Assembly: GCA_024236155.1 (NCBI GenBank)
Contig: JACKLA010000008.1
Span: 1 to 64,000, forward strand
From: Sphingomonadaceae bacterium
Lineage (GTDB): Bacteria > Pseudomonadota > Alphaproteobacteria > Sphingomonadales > Sphingomonadaceae
Length of the DNA: 64,000 bases
Direction: 5' to 3'
The position numbers and the translations under genes were made by a program. Position 1 is the first letter of the stretch. Every line of letters begins with the position of its first letter. Positions 52,550-61,615 of the stretch are shown here, piece by piece. The notes beneath the pieces were generated by a model that had not been told where the DNA came from, did no database searches, and saw nothing but the letters and a program-made list of their open reading frames with translations.

Positions 52550-53394
52550 CCGCCAAACGCGGGCACGTCTGCCTGCCCGGCAATCGTCGCGCACAAGCCG
52601 CCGATCCACACCTTGCCATCATCGCCCACAGCGCAATGAACGGCCCCGTCTGCCCCAACCTTGCGGCCCTGCGCAGCGACATAGCTGCCATCCGCCAGCC
52701 CCTGCCCGAACAGGTGCAGCGCGACGCCGGCGTTGAAGCTGCCGGTCACCGGGTCTTCCACCAGAGTGCCGTGCTGGTTGGCGAAGAAGGCGCGCAGTTC
52801 CCAGTCCGCCCCGCCGCCCTCGCCCACCGGACCGGCGAGCCCGATATCGGTGCCGGGCGCGGCCTTGGCCACAGGCGATGCGGCAAGCACATCTTCGGAT
52901 GAGCGCAGGCGCAGCAATTGCCACTGCGGGCCGTTGGCGACATGCACCGCCTCGACCACCGCTTCGGGATCGACCCCGGCAATGCGGATTGCCTCTGCCC
53001 GTTCGGCGTCATCCAGCGGGCCGGTTCGGGTGAAGCCGGGGGCAGCGAAGGCAAGGCGATCGCCATCCTGCTTCACCTCGACCAGCCCCACCCCGCACTG
53101 CTGCACCACCACGCCATCGCCCGCCGGCGCGCCGCCTGCCGCCAGCCACGCATGGCAACTGCCCAGCGTCGGGTGCCCGGCAAAGGGCAGTTCACCCGCC
53201 GGGTAGAATATCCGCACCCGGTAATCCGCGCCGGGATCGGTCGGCGGCAAGAGGAAAGTCGTTTCTGAAAAGCCCAGCCATTGGGTCAGCCGCAGCATCG
53301 CGGCATCGCTCAGATTGTCGCCGCCATGCACCACCCCCAGCGGATTGCCGCGCATCGGTGCGCTGCCGAACACATCGACCAGATCGAGACGCAT
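52546..53394 (-). CDS. PhzF-family isomerase/epimerase
   Basis: 282 aa from ATG 53394 (MRLDLVDVFGSAPMRGNPLGVV). The catalytic Glu44 is in GFSETTFLL; the two halves of the diaminopimelate-epimerase-like fold are marked by GELPFAGHPTLGS and EDPVTGSFNAGVALHL. Family members isomerise small acids, as in phenazine synthesis, but most genomic members have no known substrate and no phenazine genes are near. Confidence 0.9.
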   Translation of the reverse strand: MRLDLVDVFGSAPMRGNPLGVVHGGDNLSDAAMLRLTQWLGFSETTFLLPPTDPGADYRVRIFYPAGELPFAGHPTLGSCHAWLAAGGAPAGDGVVVQQCGVGLVEVKQDGDRLAFAAPGFTRTGPLDDAERAEAIRIAGVDPEAVVEAVHVANGPQWQLLRLRSSEDVLAASPVAKAAPGTDIGLAGPVGEGGGADWELRAFFANQHGTLVEDPVTGSFNAGVALHLFGQGLADGSYVAAQGRKVGADGAVHCAVGDDGKVWIGGLCATIAGQADVPAFGG

Positions 53395-53526
53395 CGTAAC
53401 CTCCAATTGCCTGCCCCGGCCCTGACGCGGCCCATAGCGGGGCGCAAACGAATTTTACGAACCATGCGGAAGATCGATCTTTACCCATGGCCCGCGCGCG
53501 GTAGGGACATGCGAGAGGAGAAGGCA

Positions 53527-54186
53527 ATGCTCACCAGAGTCGTGGAAGCCCTGTGCACCGGCCAGCCTGCGCCGTTTCGCGGCGAGGAGCCGAGTGCCTT
53601 TGTCAAATCCCCGGCCAGTGGCCCCGTCCGCATCACGCGCGAGGGGCTTGAAGGCGATGTGCAGGTGGATCGCAAGAACCACGGCGGTGTCCACATGGCA
53701 GTCCATCTCTATCCGCGCAGCCATCGGGCATTCTGGCGCGAAACCATCGGGGCGAGCGACCTGCTGGACGATCCGGGCGCGTTCGGGACCAACATTGCGA
53801 TCGATGGACTGGACGAAAACGACGTTATGCTGGGCGACCGTTTCCGGCTCGGCACGGCATTGCTGGAAATCAGCCAGCCGCGCATGCCGTGCTGGAAGAT
53901 CGAACATCGCTTCGGCCACAAGGGCATGGTCGCAGCGATCATCCAGACCGGGCGATGCGGCTGGTATTTCCAGGTGATCGAGGAAGGTGTGGCCGAGGCC
54001 GGCGACATGCTCGAACGGGTCGAGACAAATCGCACCGACTGGACGCTGACCGAGATCTTTTCCGAGTTAGCCAACCCCAAGGTGGCAACCACTCCGGAAC
54101 GGATGAAGGCAATGGCCGGATGCGAATTGCTGTCCCCCGTATGGCGCGACGGCGCGCAGAAAAAGGCGGAGGCGATGGGTGCGTGA
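53527..54186 (+). CDS. MOSC-domain protein, YiiM type
   Basis: 219 aa from ATG 53527, preceded by a strong Shine-Dalgarno GAGAGGAGAAGG. MOSC features: EGDVQVDRKNHGG, HLYPRSHRAFWRE, FGTNIAI and the conserved Cys122 in ISQPRMPCWKIEHRFG. MOSC proteins bind the molybdenum cofactor through that Cys; E. coli YiiM reduces N-hydroxylated bases. Close to a molybdopterin oxidoreductase gene at 55.8 kb, a possible functional link. Divergent from the PhzF gene. Confidence 0.88.
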   Translation: MLTRVVEALCTGQPAPFRGEEPSAFVKSPASGPVRITREGLEGDVQVDRKNHGGVHMAVHLYPRSHRAFWRETIGASDLLDDPGAFGTNIAIDGLDENDVMLGDRFRLGTALLEISQPRMPCWKIEHRFGHKGMVAAIIQTGRCGWYFQVIEEGVAEAGDMLERVETNRTDWTLTEIFSELANPKVATTPERMKAMAGCELLSPVWRDGAQKKAEAMGA

Positions 54187-54368
54187 TACAGCTGGCAACT
54201 TTCCTACCCGTCCCGACTATGCTCTAGTTCGCCGGTGATGGAACTGCTGCCCTGCCCCGCCCGGTCCGATGCGCATGATCGCATTGTTTTGGCAGGGAAT
54301 TTTCTTGCATTTGGACAGTGTTCCATATGTTCCACCTCGCGCGGCAATCGCGTGGCCGGGGGTTCGGC

Positions 54369-55133
54369 ATGAGCCGCCCGGCAATTCTCGTGACCGGGGG
54401 GGCGAAGCGCCTCGGCGCGGTTGTCGCCCGGGCGTTTGGCGAGGCCGGATGGCATGTGGTGATCCACTATGGCCGCTCGGCGCGCGAGGCGGAGGCGCTG
54501 GCCGACAGCCTGCCCAGCGCCGAGGCGATCCATTGCGACCTGGCCGATGGCGATGCGGCGGTGAAACTGGTCGAGGCGCTGGCCGCGCGGCTCGATGACT
54601 GGCGCGTGCTGGTCAATTGCGCGGCGATCTTCCGGCCCGACGATGTAACCGGCCTCGACCCGCAAACGTATATGCGTTCGATGCAGATAAACGCGAAAAC
54701 CCCGACCCGCATGGCGCAGGCATTCCTGCGCAGCGCGCGCGCAAGTGGCGGGCGGCGCGTGATCCAGTTTACCGACCAGAAGCTGGCCAACCCCAATCCC
54801 GATTTCTTCAGTTACACCATCAGCAAGCACGCTATGGCAGGGGCAATCCCGTTGCTGGCGATGGGGGCATGCGGGCCCGAAGACAGGGTCTATGGCCTTG
54901 CGCCCGGCGCTATCCTGCCGAGCCACGACCAGAGCGAGGATGAAATCGAGCGCAGCCATGTGCTGAACCTGCTCGGCCGCAAGACCGATGCACAGGAAAT
55001 CGCCGATGCGGCGTTGTTCCTCGCCACCGGGCATCTGGCGAATGGCGAGACGCTCTATGTCGACAGCGGGCAGCACCTGTTCAACCAGCAGCGCGACGTG
55101 ATCTATCTTGCACGGGAAAGCGCGGCATCGTGA
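54369..55133 (+). CDS. Pteridine-reductase-type SDR
   Basis: 254 aa from ATG 54369. The cofactor motif is TGGAKRLG, found in FolM/PTR1-like reductases. The Ser of the usual SDR triad is replaced by Asp in VIQFTDQKLANPN, 13 residues before the Tyr of FSYTISKHA, exactly as in Leishmania PTR1 and E. coli FolM. It should reduce dihydropteridines. A tetrahydropterin role next to a molybdopterin enzyme is suggestive but unproven. Coupled by GTGA overlap with the cytochrome gene. Confidence 0.85.
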   Translation: MSRPAILVTGGAKRLGAVVARAFGEAGWHVVIHYGRSAREAEALADSLPSAEAIHCDLADGDAAVKLVEALAARLDDWRVLVNCAAIFRPDDVTGLDPQTYMRSMQINAKTPTRMAQAFLRSARASGGRRVIQFTDQKLANPNPDFFSYTISKHAMAGAIPLLAMGACGPEDRVYGLAPGAILPSHDQSEDEIERSHVLNLLGRKTDAQEIADAALFLATGHLANGETLYVDSGQHLFNQQRDVIYLARESAAS

Positions 55134-55798
55134 AACGCCACGCGCTCAGCACCCGGTTGTGGCACTGGCTGAACCTCGCCTGCGTGGTGATCCTGTTCAT
55201 GAGCGGGCTCAACATCTCGAATGCGCATCGCTATCTCTATTGGGGTGACGCCGGATTCTCGCCTGCCGACGCTTGGCTGGCGGTGCCACGCTTTCCCGGC
55301 TGGGCGACGATTCCCGACTATTACAGCCTTGCGAAAGCGCGCGACTGGCATGTTCTGATGGCATGGCCCTTTGCCATCGGCCTGCTGTTCGTATGGGTTG
55401 CCATGCTGGCGAACCGTCACTTCTGGCACGATTTGCGGACCACTCGCGCCGAGTGGCGGGCCAAGGCGGTCCTTGCCGACGTGGTCGACCACATCAGGCT
55501 GAAATTCGACCACACCCACGGCAAATACAATTTCCTCCAGAAGCTCGCCTATGGCGTGGTGCTCGGCGTGTTCCTGCCCGGAATGGTCTTTACCGGCCTT
55601 GCGATCAGCCCCGGCTTCGAGCCAGCCGCACCCTGGCTGGTCGATCTGCTAGGCGGCAGGCAGAGCGCGCGCAGCCTGCATTTCATTTTCGCTTTCGGCC
55701 TGTTCGGCTTCTTCGTCGTGCATGTGGTGCTGGTGCTGCTCAACAAGCCGTTTGCCCTGCTGCGCGATATGGTCACTGGTGGGAGGGCCCAGCCATGA
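55130..55798 (+). CDS. Cytochrome b561/b6-type membrane protein
   Basis: 222 aa from a GTG overlapping the preceding stop. At least four hydrophobic helices with potential haem His: HALSTRLWHWLNLACVVIL, ARDWHVLMAWPFAIGLLF, and in the C-terminal half LHFIFAFGLFGFFVVHVVL. The pattern fits Ni/Fe-hydrogenase-type cytochrome b subunits that carry electrons to or from a periplasmic partner. The partner is presumably the molybdopterin enzyme encoded next (ATGA overlap). Confidence 0.85.
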   Translation: MKRHALSTRLWHWLNLACVVILFMSGLNISNAHRYLYWGDAGFSPADAWLAVPRFPGWATIPDYYSLAKARDWHVLMAWPFAIGLLFVWVAMLANRHFWHDLRTTRAEWRAKAVLADVVDHIRLKFDHTHGKYNFLQKLAYGVVLGVFLPGMVFTGLAISPGFEPAAPWLVDLLGGRQSARSLHFIFAFGLFGFFVVHVVLVLLNKPFALLRDMVTGGRAQP

Positions 55799-56547
55799 GC
55801 GGATCGGTCGGCCGTCGTGGTTTCCTTGCCGGGGCAAGCGCATTGTTCGTCGGTGCATGCTCGAAAGTGGCGGAAACCGATACGGCGCAATCGCTGTTTT
55901 CCGCTGCGCAGGGCTGGCACCGCAAGGTCCACCGCTCGCTGGCGGAGCGCAAGGCGCTGGCGAAGGAATATCCGCGCTCGGCCATCTCGCCCAGCTTTCG
56001 CGGCAATGGCTCGCGCACCGTCGATACCGACGCCTATCGCGCCTCGCTGGCTGGTGGTTTTGCCGATTGGCGGCTGGAAGTGACCGGCATGGTCGACACG
56101 CCGCTGTCGCTCACGCTCGACAACATCCGCAAGCTGCCGCAGCGCACCCAGATCACCCGCCACGACTGCGTGGAAGGGTGGAGCGCGATCGGCGAATGGA
56201 CCGGGCCGCAGCTATCGGTCCTGCTCGAAGCCGCAGGGGTGCAGGAAGGCGCGAAGTTCGTCGTCTTCCACTGCGCCGATACCTATAAGGGCGGGCGTTA
56301 TTATGAGAGCGTCGACCTGATCGACGCCTACCATCCGCAAACCATCGTCGCGCACAAGCTCAACGGCGAGCCGCTGCCCGAAAAGAACGGCGCCCCGCTG
56401 CGCATGCGGATCGAGCGGCAGCTGGGTTACAAGCACGCCAAATACCTTACCGCGATCGAGCTGGTCGACAGCCTCGAGCATATCGGTGAAGGCGAAGGCG
56501 GCTACTGGGAAGACCGCGCGGGCTACCAGTGGTATGCGGGGATCTAA
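55795..56547 (+). CDS. Tat-exported molybdopterin-dependent oxidoreductase (sulfite-oxidase fold)
   Basis: 250 aa. The leader SVGRRGFLAGASALFVGACS has a twin-arginine motif (Arg7-Arg8) and a lipobox-like GAC at Cys22, so it is likely exported folded and perhaps lipid-anchored. The Mo ligand is Cys125 in TRHDCVEGWSAIGEW, a signature of the SUOX/YedY fold. YEDYx-like NAPLRMRIERQLGYKHAKYL follows. Together with the upstream cytochrome b it forms an MsrPQ-like two-component reductase or oxidase; the substrate is open. Confidence 0.88.
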   Translation: MSGSVGRRGFLAGASALFVGACSKVAETDTAQSLFSAAQGWHRKVHRSLAERKALAKEYPRSAISPSFRGNGSRTVDTDAYRASLAGGFADWRLEVTGMVDTPLSLTLDNIRKLPQRTQITRHDCVEGWSAIGEWTGPQLSVLLEAAGVQEGAKFVVFHCADTYKGGRYYESVDLIDAYHPQTIVAHKLNGEPLPEKNGAPLRMRIERQLGYKHAKYLTAIELVDSLEHIGEGEGGYWEDRAGYQWYAGI

Positions 56548-56984
56548 CCCTCGGGATAGCGCCGGTTCATCGCATCCCAGCTCAGCCGCACCAGCTGCTC
56601 CAGCACATCGAGGTCAATATCGGCCAGCTTGTTGACGTAGAGGCACGATGCCCCTGTTGAATGCTTGCCCAGCCGCTCCATCAATTCGTCGCAGCGCAGC
56701 CCGGTCTCCTCATCGCAATACCGGCCCATAAGGTAGATCGAATGTTTCGCCTTGCGCGGCGAGAAACCGGTGCGGCACATGTCGCCCTCGCGCCCGCTGT
56801 CATATTTGTAGTGATAGCTGCCATAGCCGATGATGCTCGGCCCCCACATCTTCGGCGTCTCGCCCGTCACCCGCCGGAACAGCGCATCGAGCACCATCGC
56901 ATCCTCACGCTTCGCCGCCGGTTCGACCGTGGCGATAAAATCTGCCGGATCGACATCGGTAATCTGTGTCTTCGCCTCTGCCAT
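56544..56984 (-). CDS. DUF1801-domain protein
   Basis: 146 aa. DUF1801 motifs: ADFIATVEP near the start, MVLDALFRRVTGETPKMWGP, GYGSYHYKYDSGREGDM, and KHSTGASCLYVNKLADIDLD. Small cytosolic proteins of unknown function with a YdhG fold. Its stop overlaps that of the molybdopterin gene (CTAA). Divergent from cfa. Confidence 0.88.
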   Translation of the reverse strand: MAEAKTQITDVDPADFIATVEPAAKREDAMVLDALFRRVTGETPKMWGPSIIGYGSYHYKYDSGREGDMCRTGFSPRKAKHSIYLMGRYCDEETGLRCDELMERLGKHSTGASCLYVNKLADIDLDVLEQLVRLSWDAMNRRYPEG

Positions 56985-57074
56985 CGCCCTCCCCTTCCAT
57001 TGACAGGCTGGTGCATCACCCGCACTCTGCCAGCAGGGCGGAAACTATAACACAAAAACGGGGACACAGCGCCT

Positions 57075-58421
57075 ATGTGGCTACTCGACAAATTCCTGAC
57101 CAAGGTGATCAGGCATGGCCAGCTGATCGTGACCGATCATGACGGCAAGGAATACACTTATGGTCCGGGCGGCGAATATCGGCCCGAAGTCGGCGGCAGG
57201 CCCGGCCCAGTGCGGATCAGGCTGACCAACAGGAAGGCGGCAAACCACATCGTGCGCTATCCGCAGCTGGGTGCGGGCGAGGCCTTCATGTGGGGCTGGC
57301 TGGAGGTCGAGGAACCACACGATATCCGCGACATGATCCTGCTGGTGACGATGAACGCCAAGCGCAAGGGCGGCGCTTCGCTCAAGCCCAAGGGGCCGGT
57401 GCGCAAGGCGCTGCAAAAGACCGTGGCAAAGCTCGACGGGATCAATTTGCGCGGATCGGCGCGCAAGAATGCCGAGCATACCTACAACCTCACCCGCCAG
57501 CTCTACGAACGCTTCCTCGACGAGGATCGCCAATACACCATGGCCTATTACCGGGGGGATGACCCGGCCTCGACCAGCCTCGAGCAGGCGCAGATGGACA
57601 AGAAGGCGCATCTTGCCGCCAAGATGTATCTCAGGCGGCCGGAGGATAATGGCGGCAAGCGCATGAAGGTGCTCGACATCGGGTGCGGCTGGGGCGGCTT
57701 CGCGCTCTACCTCAGCCAGATGTATGATTGCGAAGTGCTGGGCGTCGCCCTCGCCCCCGACCAGGTCGCCTTCTGCAAGGAACGCGCGAAAGAGGCAGGC
57801 GTTGGGGACAAGGTCAAATTCGCGCTGATGGATTACCGCGATGTGGAGGCCGAGGAAGGCGGACGGTTCGACCGCATCTCCAGCGTTGGCCTGCTCGAAC
57901 ATGTCGGCACGATCCACTATCCGCAGTTCTTCGAACACACCAACCGCCTGCTCAAGCCCGACGGAGTGATGGTCAGCCACTGCTGCGGCCGCGCGGGCGC
58001 GCCCGGCTTCACCGACGCCTGGACCCGCAAATATATCTTCCCCGGCGGCTATATCCCCGCGCTGAGCGAACTGGTGACCCAGAGCGAACGCTACAAGTGG
58101 CAGGTGATGGATGTGGAGGCGATGCGATACCACTACAGCTGGACGCTGGAGGAATGGTACAAACGCACCGTCATGCACCGCGCCGAGATCGTCGAGATGT
58201 ATGACGAGGAGTTCTACCGCATGTGGCTGTTCTACCTTGCCGGGGCAGAACAGAGTTTTCGCAATGGCAATATGGTCAACTGGCAGCTGCAATATGTGAA
58301 AGACCGCGAGGCGATCCCGATGACGCGGGAGTATATCGAGGAAGAGAGCGCCCGCTTGCGCGAACGCGGTGTGGTGCCGGAGTGGCGGTTTGCGGAGGGG
58401 CTGCGGGAGGCGGCGGAGTAA
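57075..58421 (+). CDS. cfa: Cyclopropane-fatty-acyl-phospholipid synthase
   Basis: 448 aa. Methylates cis-unsaturated acyl chains in membrane phospholipids to cyclopropanes using SAM. Motif I VLDIGCGWGGFALYLSQ, then VLGVALAPDQVAFC, the active-site GLLEHVGTIHYPQFFEHTNR, and CCGRAGAPGFTDAWTRKYIFPGG. An N-terminal lipid-binding region of about 150 residues is present. Peripheral to the inner membrane. Monocistronic. Confidence 0.94.
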   Translation: MWLLDKFLTKVIRHGQLIVTDHDGKEYTYGPGGEYRPEVGGRPGPVRIRLTNRKAANHIVRYPQLGAGEAFMWGWLEVEEPHDIRDMILLVTMNAKRKGGASLKPKGPVRKALQKTVAKLDGINLRGSARKNAEHTYNLTRQLYERFLDEDRQYTMAYYRGDDPASTSLEQAQMDKKAHLAAKMYLRRPEDNGGKRMKVLDIGCGWGGFALYLSQMYDCEVLGVALAPDQVAFCKERAKEAGVGDKVKFALMDYRDVEAEEGGRFDRISSVGLLEHVGTIHYPQFFEHTNRLLKPDGVMVSHCCGRAGAPGFTDAWTRKYIFPGGYIPALSELVTQSERYKWQVMDVEAMRYHYSWTLEEWYKRTVMHRAEIVEMYDEEFYRMWLFYLAGAEQSFRNGNMVNWQLQYVKDREAIPMTREYIEEESARLRERGVVPEWRFAEGLREAAE

Positions 58422-58458
58422 GCTGTCACGAATACTTCCACCGCGCCCGTGCTCTCAA

Positions 58459-60198
58459 CTATTCGATCGTAAAGTAGCGCACATTGGTGAAGCTGGAACA
58501 ACCGGCCGAATTGCAAGCGCGCACGTTCCAGCGGTAGGTGTGGCCGCTCTCCAGCCGCGTGGTGTAGGATGTGCGGTCGCTCTGCCGATCGACGACCAGC
58601 TTGTTTGTCGTCATATCGCGAATGCCATAGTCGTAGTAGTCCGCGCCACGCACCGAATCCCAGCTGATACGGATCGTCGTTCCACGCATGCGCTGACCCG
58701 GCGATGCCGAGTATCCCGGCGAAAGACCGCCCGGCATCGAAGGCCTGGAACTTGCCGAACGGCTTGTCGTACCCGACCCGGAGCTGCTGCCGGATCCGGA
58801 TCGCGTCGCAGACCCGCTCGACGCGGAAGACGACGGTGACGGGGTTGGCGCAGGTGTCGCCTGCTGCCGTGCGACATTGAAATAGGCGACAGGGGTAAAT
58901 TGGGAGCAGCCCGCGGAATTGCATGCCCGCACGTTCCAGCGATAGGTCCTGCCCTCTGACAAGCTTGCCCGAAGGCTGTTCGACGAAGTCTTCTGATCCA
59001 CGACGAGCCTGTTGGTCGTCATGTCGCGCACGCCCAGATCGTATTCCGTTGCGCCTGCAACCGCGCTCCAGCGCAGTCTCACCCGGCTGCCCGAGACGGT
59101 TTCACCAGGGGACGAGGACCGCCCCGGGCTGATGTCTCGTGGCACAGCAGGCACGGCAAGACGCGCCGGTGCAGCTGGTGTCGTGGTCGCTCGCGGGGAA
59201 GGCGTCGCCGTAGGACGAGCAGGCGGCGTGACGCGCGGTATGGGCGTCCTCGTCGCAGTGGGCATCGGTCGGGGTCGCGGCGGTGCAGCCTTGACGGAGA
59301 AGAATTGCGGAGCACTGAACTGGGAACATCCGCTCTCGTTGCAGGCGCGGATATTCCAGCGGTAATTGCGCCCTTCTTGCAAGCTGACACTGTGGGAAGT
59401 TGATGTGGAATTATCGTCAATCACAAGACGGTTGGTCGAGAGGTCGCGAACTCCGAAATCGTAGTAGGTTGCACCAGCAACCGCTCGCCAGCGTAACCGG
59501 ACATTCCCCGATGCCAATTGCTCGCCCAGTGCGCCACGCGATCCCGGAGCCAAGCCGACCGGTGGAACCAAGCGCGTCGCAGTTTGCGTCCTCGTTGCGA
59601 ACGATGGACGACGCAGTGTCGTGGTCGCTGCACTTGAGGCGCCTGTTTGCGGGTCCACGAAAGCTCCTGGGAAATTCGCGCGCAATGCCGCTCCATTGTG
59701 GCAAATAGTCGAGCTGCTGCACACATTGTAGTGGAGGTGGTCACCTTGGCCGGACCTTTTCGGAACGATGTCATAAAGTACCGCAATCTGCTGTCCTTTC
59801 GCGACCGTCTGGTTCGGTCGTACGCTTGGGACGACATGAAGATATGCTCTCGCCATCCCGTTCGGTGAAGTCACTACGACTGCGTCACCCCACCTCGCCC
59901 CAAGACTTACGATCGTCGCAGTGCCTCCTTCGACGGCAACCACCGGGTCGCCAAACGTACCATCTATGTCGACCCCCGTATGGACCTTTGCCGCACAATC
60001 CTCGGACCACGGCACACCATAATTCTGCGTGATTGTACCTTGGTGCGGCGCGCCTCGCCACTGTGTCCGACTGCCATAACCACAGCTTTCGAAAGCGCCC
60101 GCTTGCAAACCACGCGCTTCGTCTGACTGCAGCAACGCCGAGGCACCAATTGCGATGAACAACGCTGCACCCACAACGAACTTGTTTTTCCCGTCCAT
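58459..60198 (-). CDS. M23 (LytM) peptidase with three fibronectin-like C-terminal repeats
   Basis: 579 aa from ATG 60198; N-terminal signal/anchor NKFVVGAALFIAIGASALLQ. LytM domain about residues 40-200 with complete zinc ligands His73 and Asp77 (HTGVDIDG) and His154/His156 (DHLHYNV). Then three copies, about residues 205-305, 350-445 and 490-579, of a beta-sandwich unit with YYDFGVRDLSTNRLVIDD and YRWNIRACNESGCSQF, joined by Pro/Thr and Ser/Gly-rich linkers. The repeats look recently duplicated. Probably cleaves peptidoglycan crossbridges outside the inner membrane. Composition is less GC-rich than neighbours. Confidence 0.88.
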   Translation of the reverse strand: MDGKNKFVVGAALFIAIGASALLQSDEARGLQAGAFESCGYGSRTQWRGAPHQGTITQNYGVPWSEDCAAKVHTGVDIDGTFGDPVVAVEGGTATIVSLGARWGDAVVVTSPNGMARAYLHVVPSVRPNQTVAKGQQIAVLYDIVPKRSGQGDHLHYNVCSSSTICHNGAALRANFPGAFVDPQTGASSAATTTLRRPSFATRTQTATRLVPPVGLAPGSRGALGEQLASGNVRLRWRAVAGATYYDFGVRDLSTNRLVIDDNSTSTSHSVSLQEGRNYRWNIRACNESGCSQFSAPQFFSVKAAPPRPRPMPTATRTPIPRVTPPARPTATPSPRATTTPAAPARLAVPAVPRDISPGRSSSPGETVSGSRVRLRWSAVAGATEYDLGVRDMTTNRLVVDQKTSSNSLRASLSEGRTYRWNVRACNSAGCSQFTPVAYFNVARQQATPAPTPSPSSSASSGSATRSGSGSSSGSGTTSRSASSRPSMPGGLSPGYSASPGQRMRGTTIRISWDSVRGADYYDYGIRDMTTNKLVVDRQSDRTSYTTRLESGHTYRWNVRACNSAGCSSFTNVRYFTIE

Positions 60199-60422
60199 AA
60201 GCCCCCAATTCGCCCTCAAAGAAAGATTGACCGCAACCCCATGGACTCGCAAGCCTTTTGCAACCAGCTTTCGGGCAGAGAGTTGTTGCGCTCTTGAACC
60301 ATCGACACACAAGCCCGAACCCCACCAGCGCATACCGCCCTCGCCTGGCTAGCAATGCTGATGACGACCATCAGTTCCACATTACCCCTTGATGCAGGGC
60401 CAGGCGACAAACGAAGGCACAG

Positions 60423-61451
60423 CTACGCCTTGCCCACCAACTCCGCCTCCACCTTGGCGGTCAGCTCATCCAGCGACAGCTCGGGGTTGGGCTGCTGGAA
60501 CAGGGCCGGCCAGTAGGAATGGACCGCCGAGTGTGCCTTGGCAATTTCCTCGCCATGGCCATAATAGACCGCAGCCAGTATCGCGGCCTGCGACCCGGTG
60601 ATTGCTCCGGGTCCTGTCACCGGCGACAGCCCGACAGGGTTCTGGCCGGTGTAGAAGATCGGCGATCCGATCAGTTCATACCCGGTGGATATCCCGTCCC
60701 CGAGGTCCTTGAGCACATTGCACAGCAGCCACGCGTCCCAATTGCCCGGTTCGGAGGTGAGATGCTGGAAGATATTCCAGCTCTGGTAAGGCGGGACGAA
60801 GGGGACGATATCGTGCGCGCGCTGATACCGCGTCGTGCAGGCGTCGAGGCCATTGTTCCGGTACCACGCGGCGAACATCGGATCGCCCGCCAGCGGCATG
60901 GCGTAGCCGTAGACCTGCATCTGTTTCGGGCCGTTGCCGCCGCCGAGGTATCCCTTGACGAAAGCCGCCATCAGCGGTGCCAGCGCAGCGCCTTTCGAAT
61001 GGCCTGTAACGAGCAGCCCGTTATACTTCGACCAGTCGATCGCGAAGAGGTGCGGCGCAACCGCACTCCACAGCGTCTGCGCAGCCTCGAGGAAGCCCTT
61101 GTGGACGTTACCGATCATCGTCCGACCGATGAACATCGGCACCAGTCGGGTCTCGTCATCTTCCCACCAGTCGAGGATGAAAGAAATGAAGCTCTCGAGA
61201 TTGGTGTAGCTGAACCCGCTCAGCGTGCCGCGCAGCGACAGGACGATCCAATTGTCTTGCGTCGTGACGAGAAAACCCGCATCGGTATCGTAGGATCCGC
61301 GACTGAACAGGATCGGATTGCTCGCGGCTCCGATCGGGTCCCAATATTTGAGGTCGGGAAAGAAGTTGGCAGGCACATCGGGCTGGATGGCGTAGGCGCT
61401 GATGGCCGCATCCAGCATGCGCTGCGACAGTGTGTAGGATGAATAGGTCAT
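60423..61451 (-). CDS. Class 3 lipase-like alpha/beta hydrolase
   Basis: 342 aa from ATG 61451, Shine-Dalgarno GAGGAGAA. The lipase_3 pattern is seen in NWIVLSLRGT, the nucleophile elbow LLVTGHSKGAALAPL with Ser152, the acid Asp214 (RAHDIVPFVPP) and a candidate His311 (HSAVHSYW). No signal peptide, so it is cytosolic or exported unusually. The frame is open farther upstream, but that stretch belongs to another gene's antisense. A 164-bp AT-richer gap separates it from the acyltransferase gene. The substrate is unknown. Confidence 0.85.
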   Translation of the reverse strand: MTYSSYTLSQRMLDAAISAYAIQPDVPANFFPDLKYWDPIGAASNPILFSRGSYDTDAGFLVTTQDNWIVLSLRGTLSGFSYTNLESFISFILDWWEDDETRLVPMFIGRTMIGNVHKGFLEAAQTLWSAVAPHLFAIDWSKYNGLLVTGHSKGAALAPLMAAFVKGYLGGGNGPKQMQVYGYAMPLAGDPMFAAWYRNNGLDACTTRYQRAHDIVPFVPPYQSWNIFQHLTSEPGNWDAWLLCNVLKDLGDGISTGYELIGSPIFYTGQNPVGLSPVTGPGAITGSQAAILAAVYYGHGEEIAKAHSAVHSYWPALFQQPNPELSLDELTAKVEAELVGKA

Positions 61452-61615
61452 GGCGTCTTCTCCTCGCATTGCGCGATCCAGAGCCGATGACATCGATCCG
61501 GTGAAAGAAAAGACGACTCTGTACCAATCGACAAAACACATCTTTGCCCCGATGCAGGGCGCGTTATTGTAAATATACGGCAAGCGCGCATGCACATGCC
61601 GCGCAAATTGGCGAT

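Noticed and set aside
60199..60422. Small gene or RNA between the M23 and lipase genes
   Set aside because: No start with ribosome-binding site, no stable hairpin with U tract; nothing I can support.
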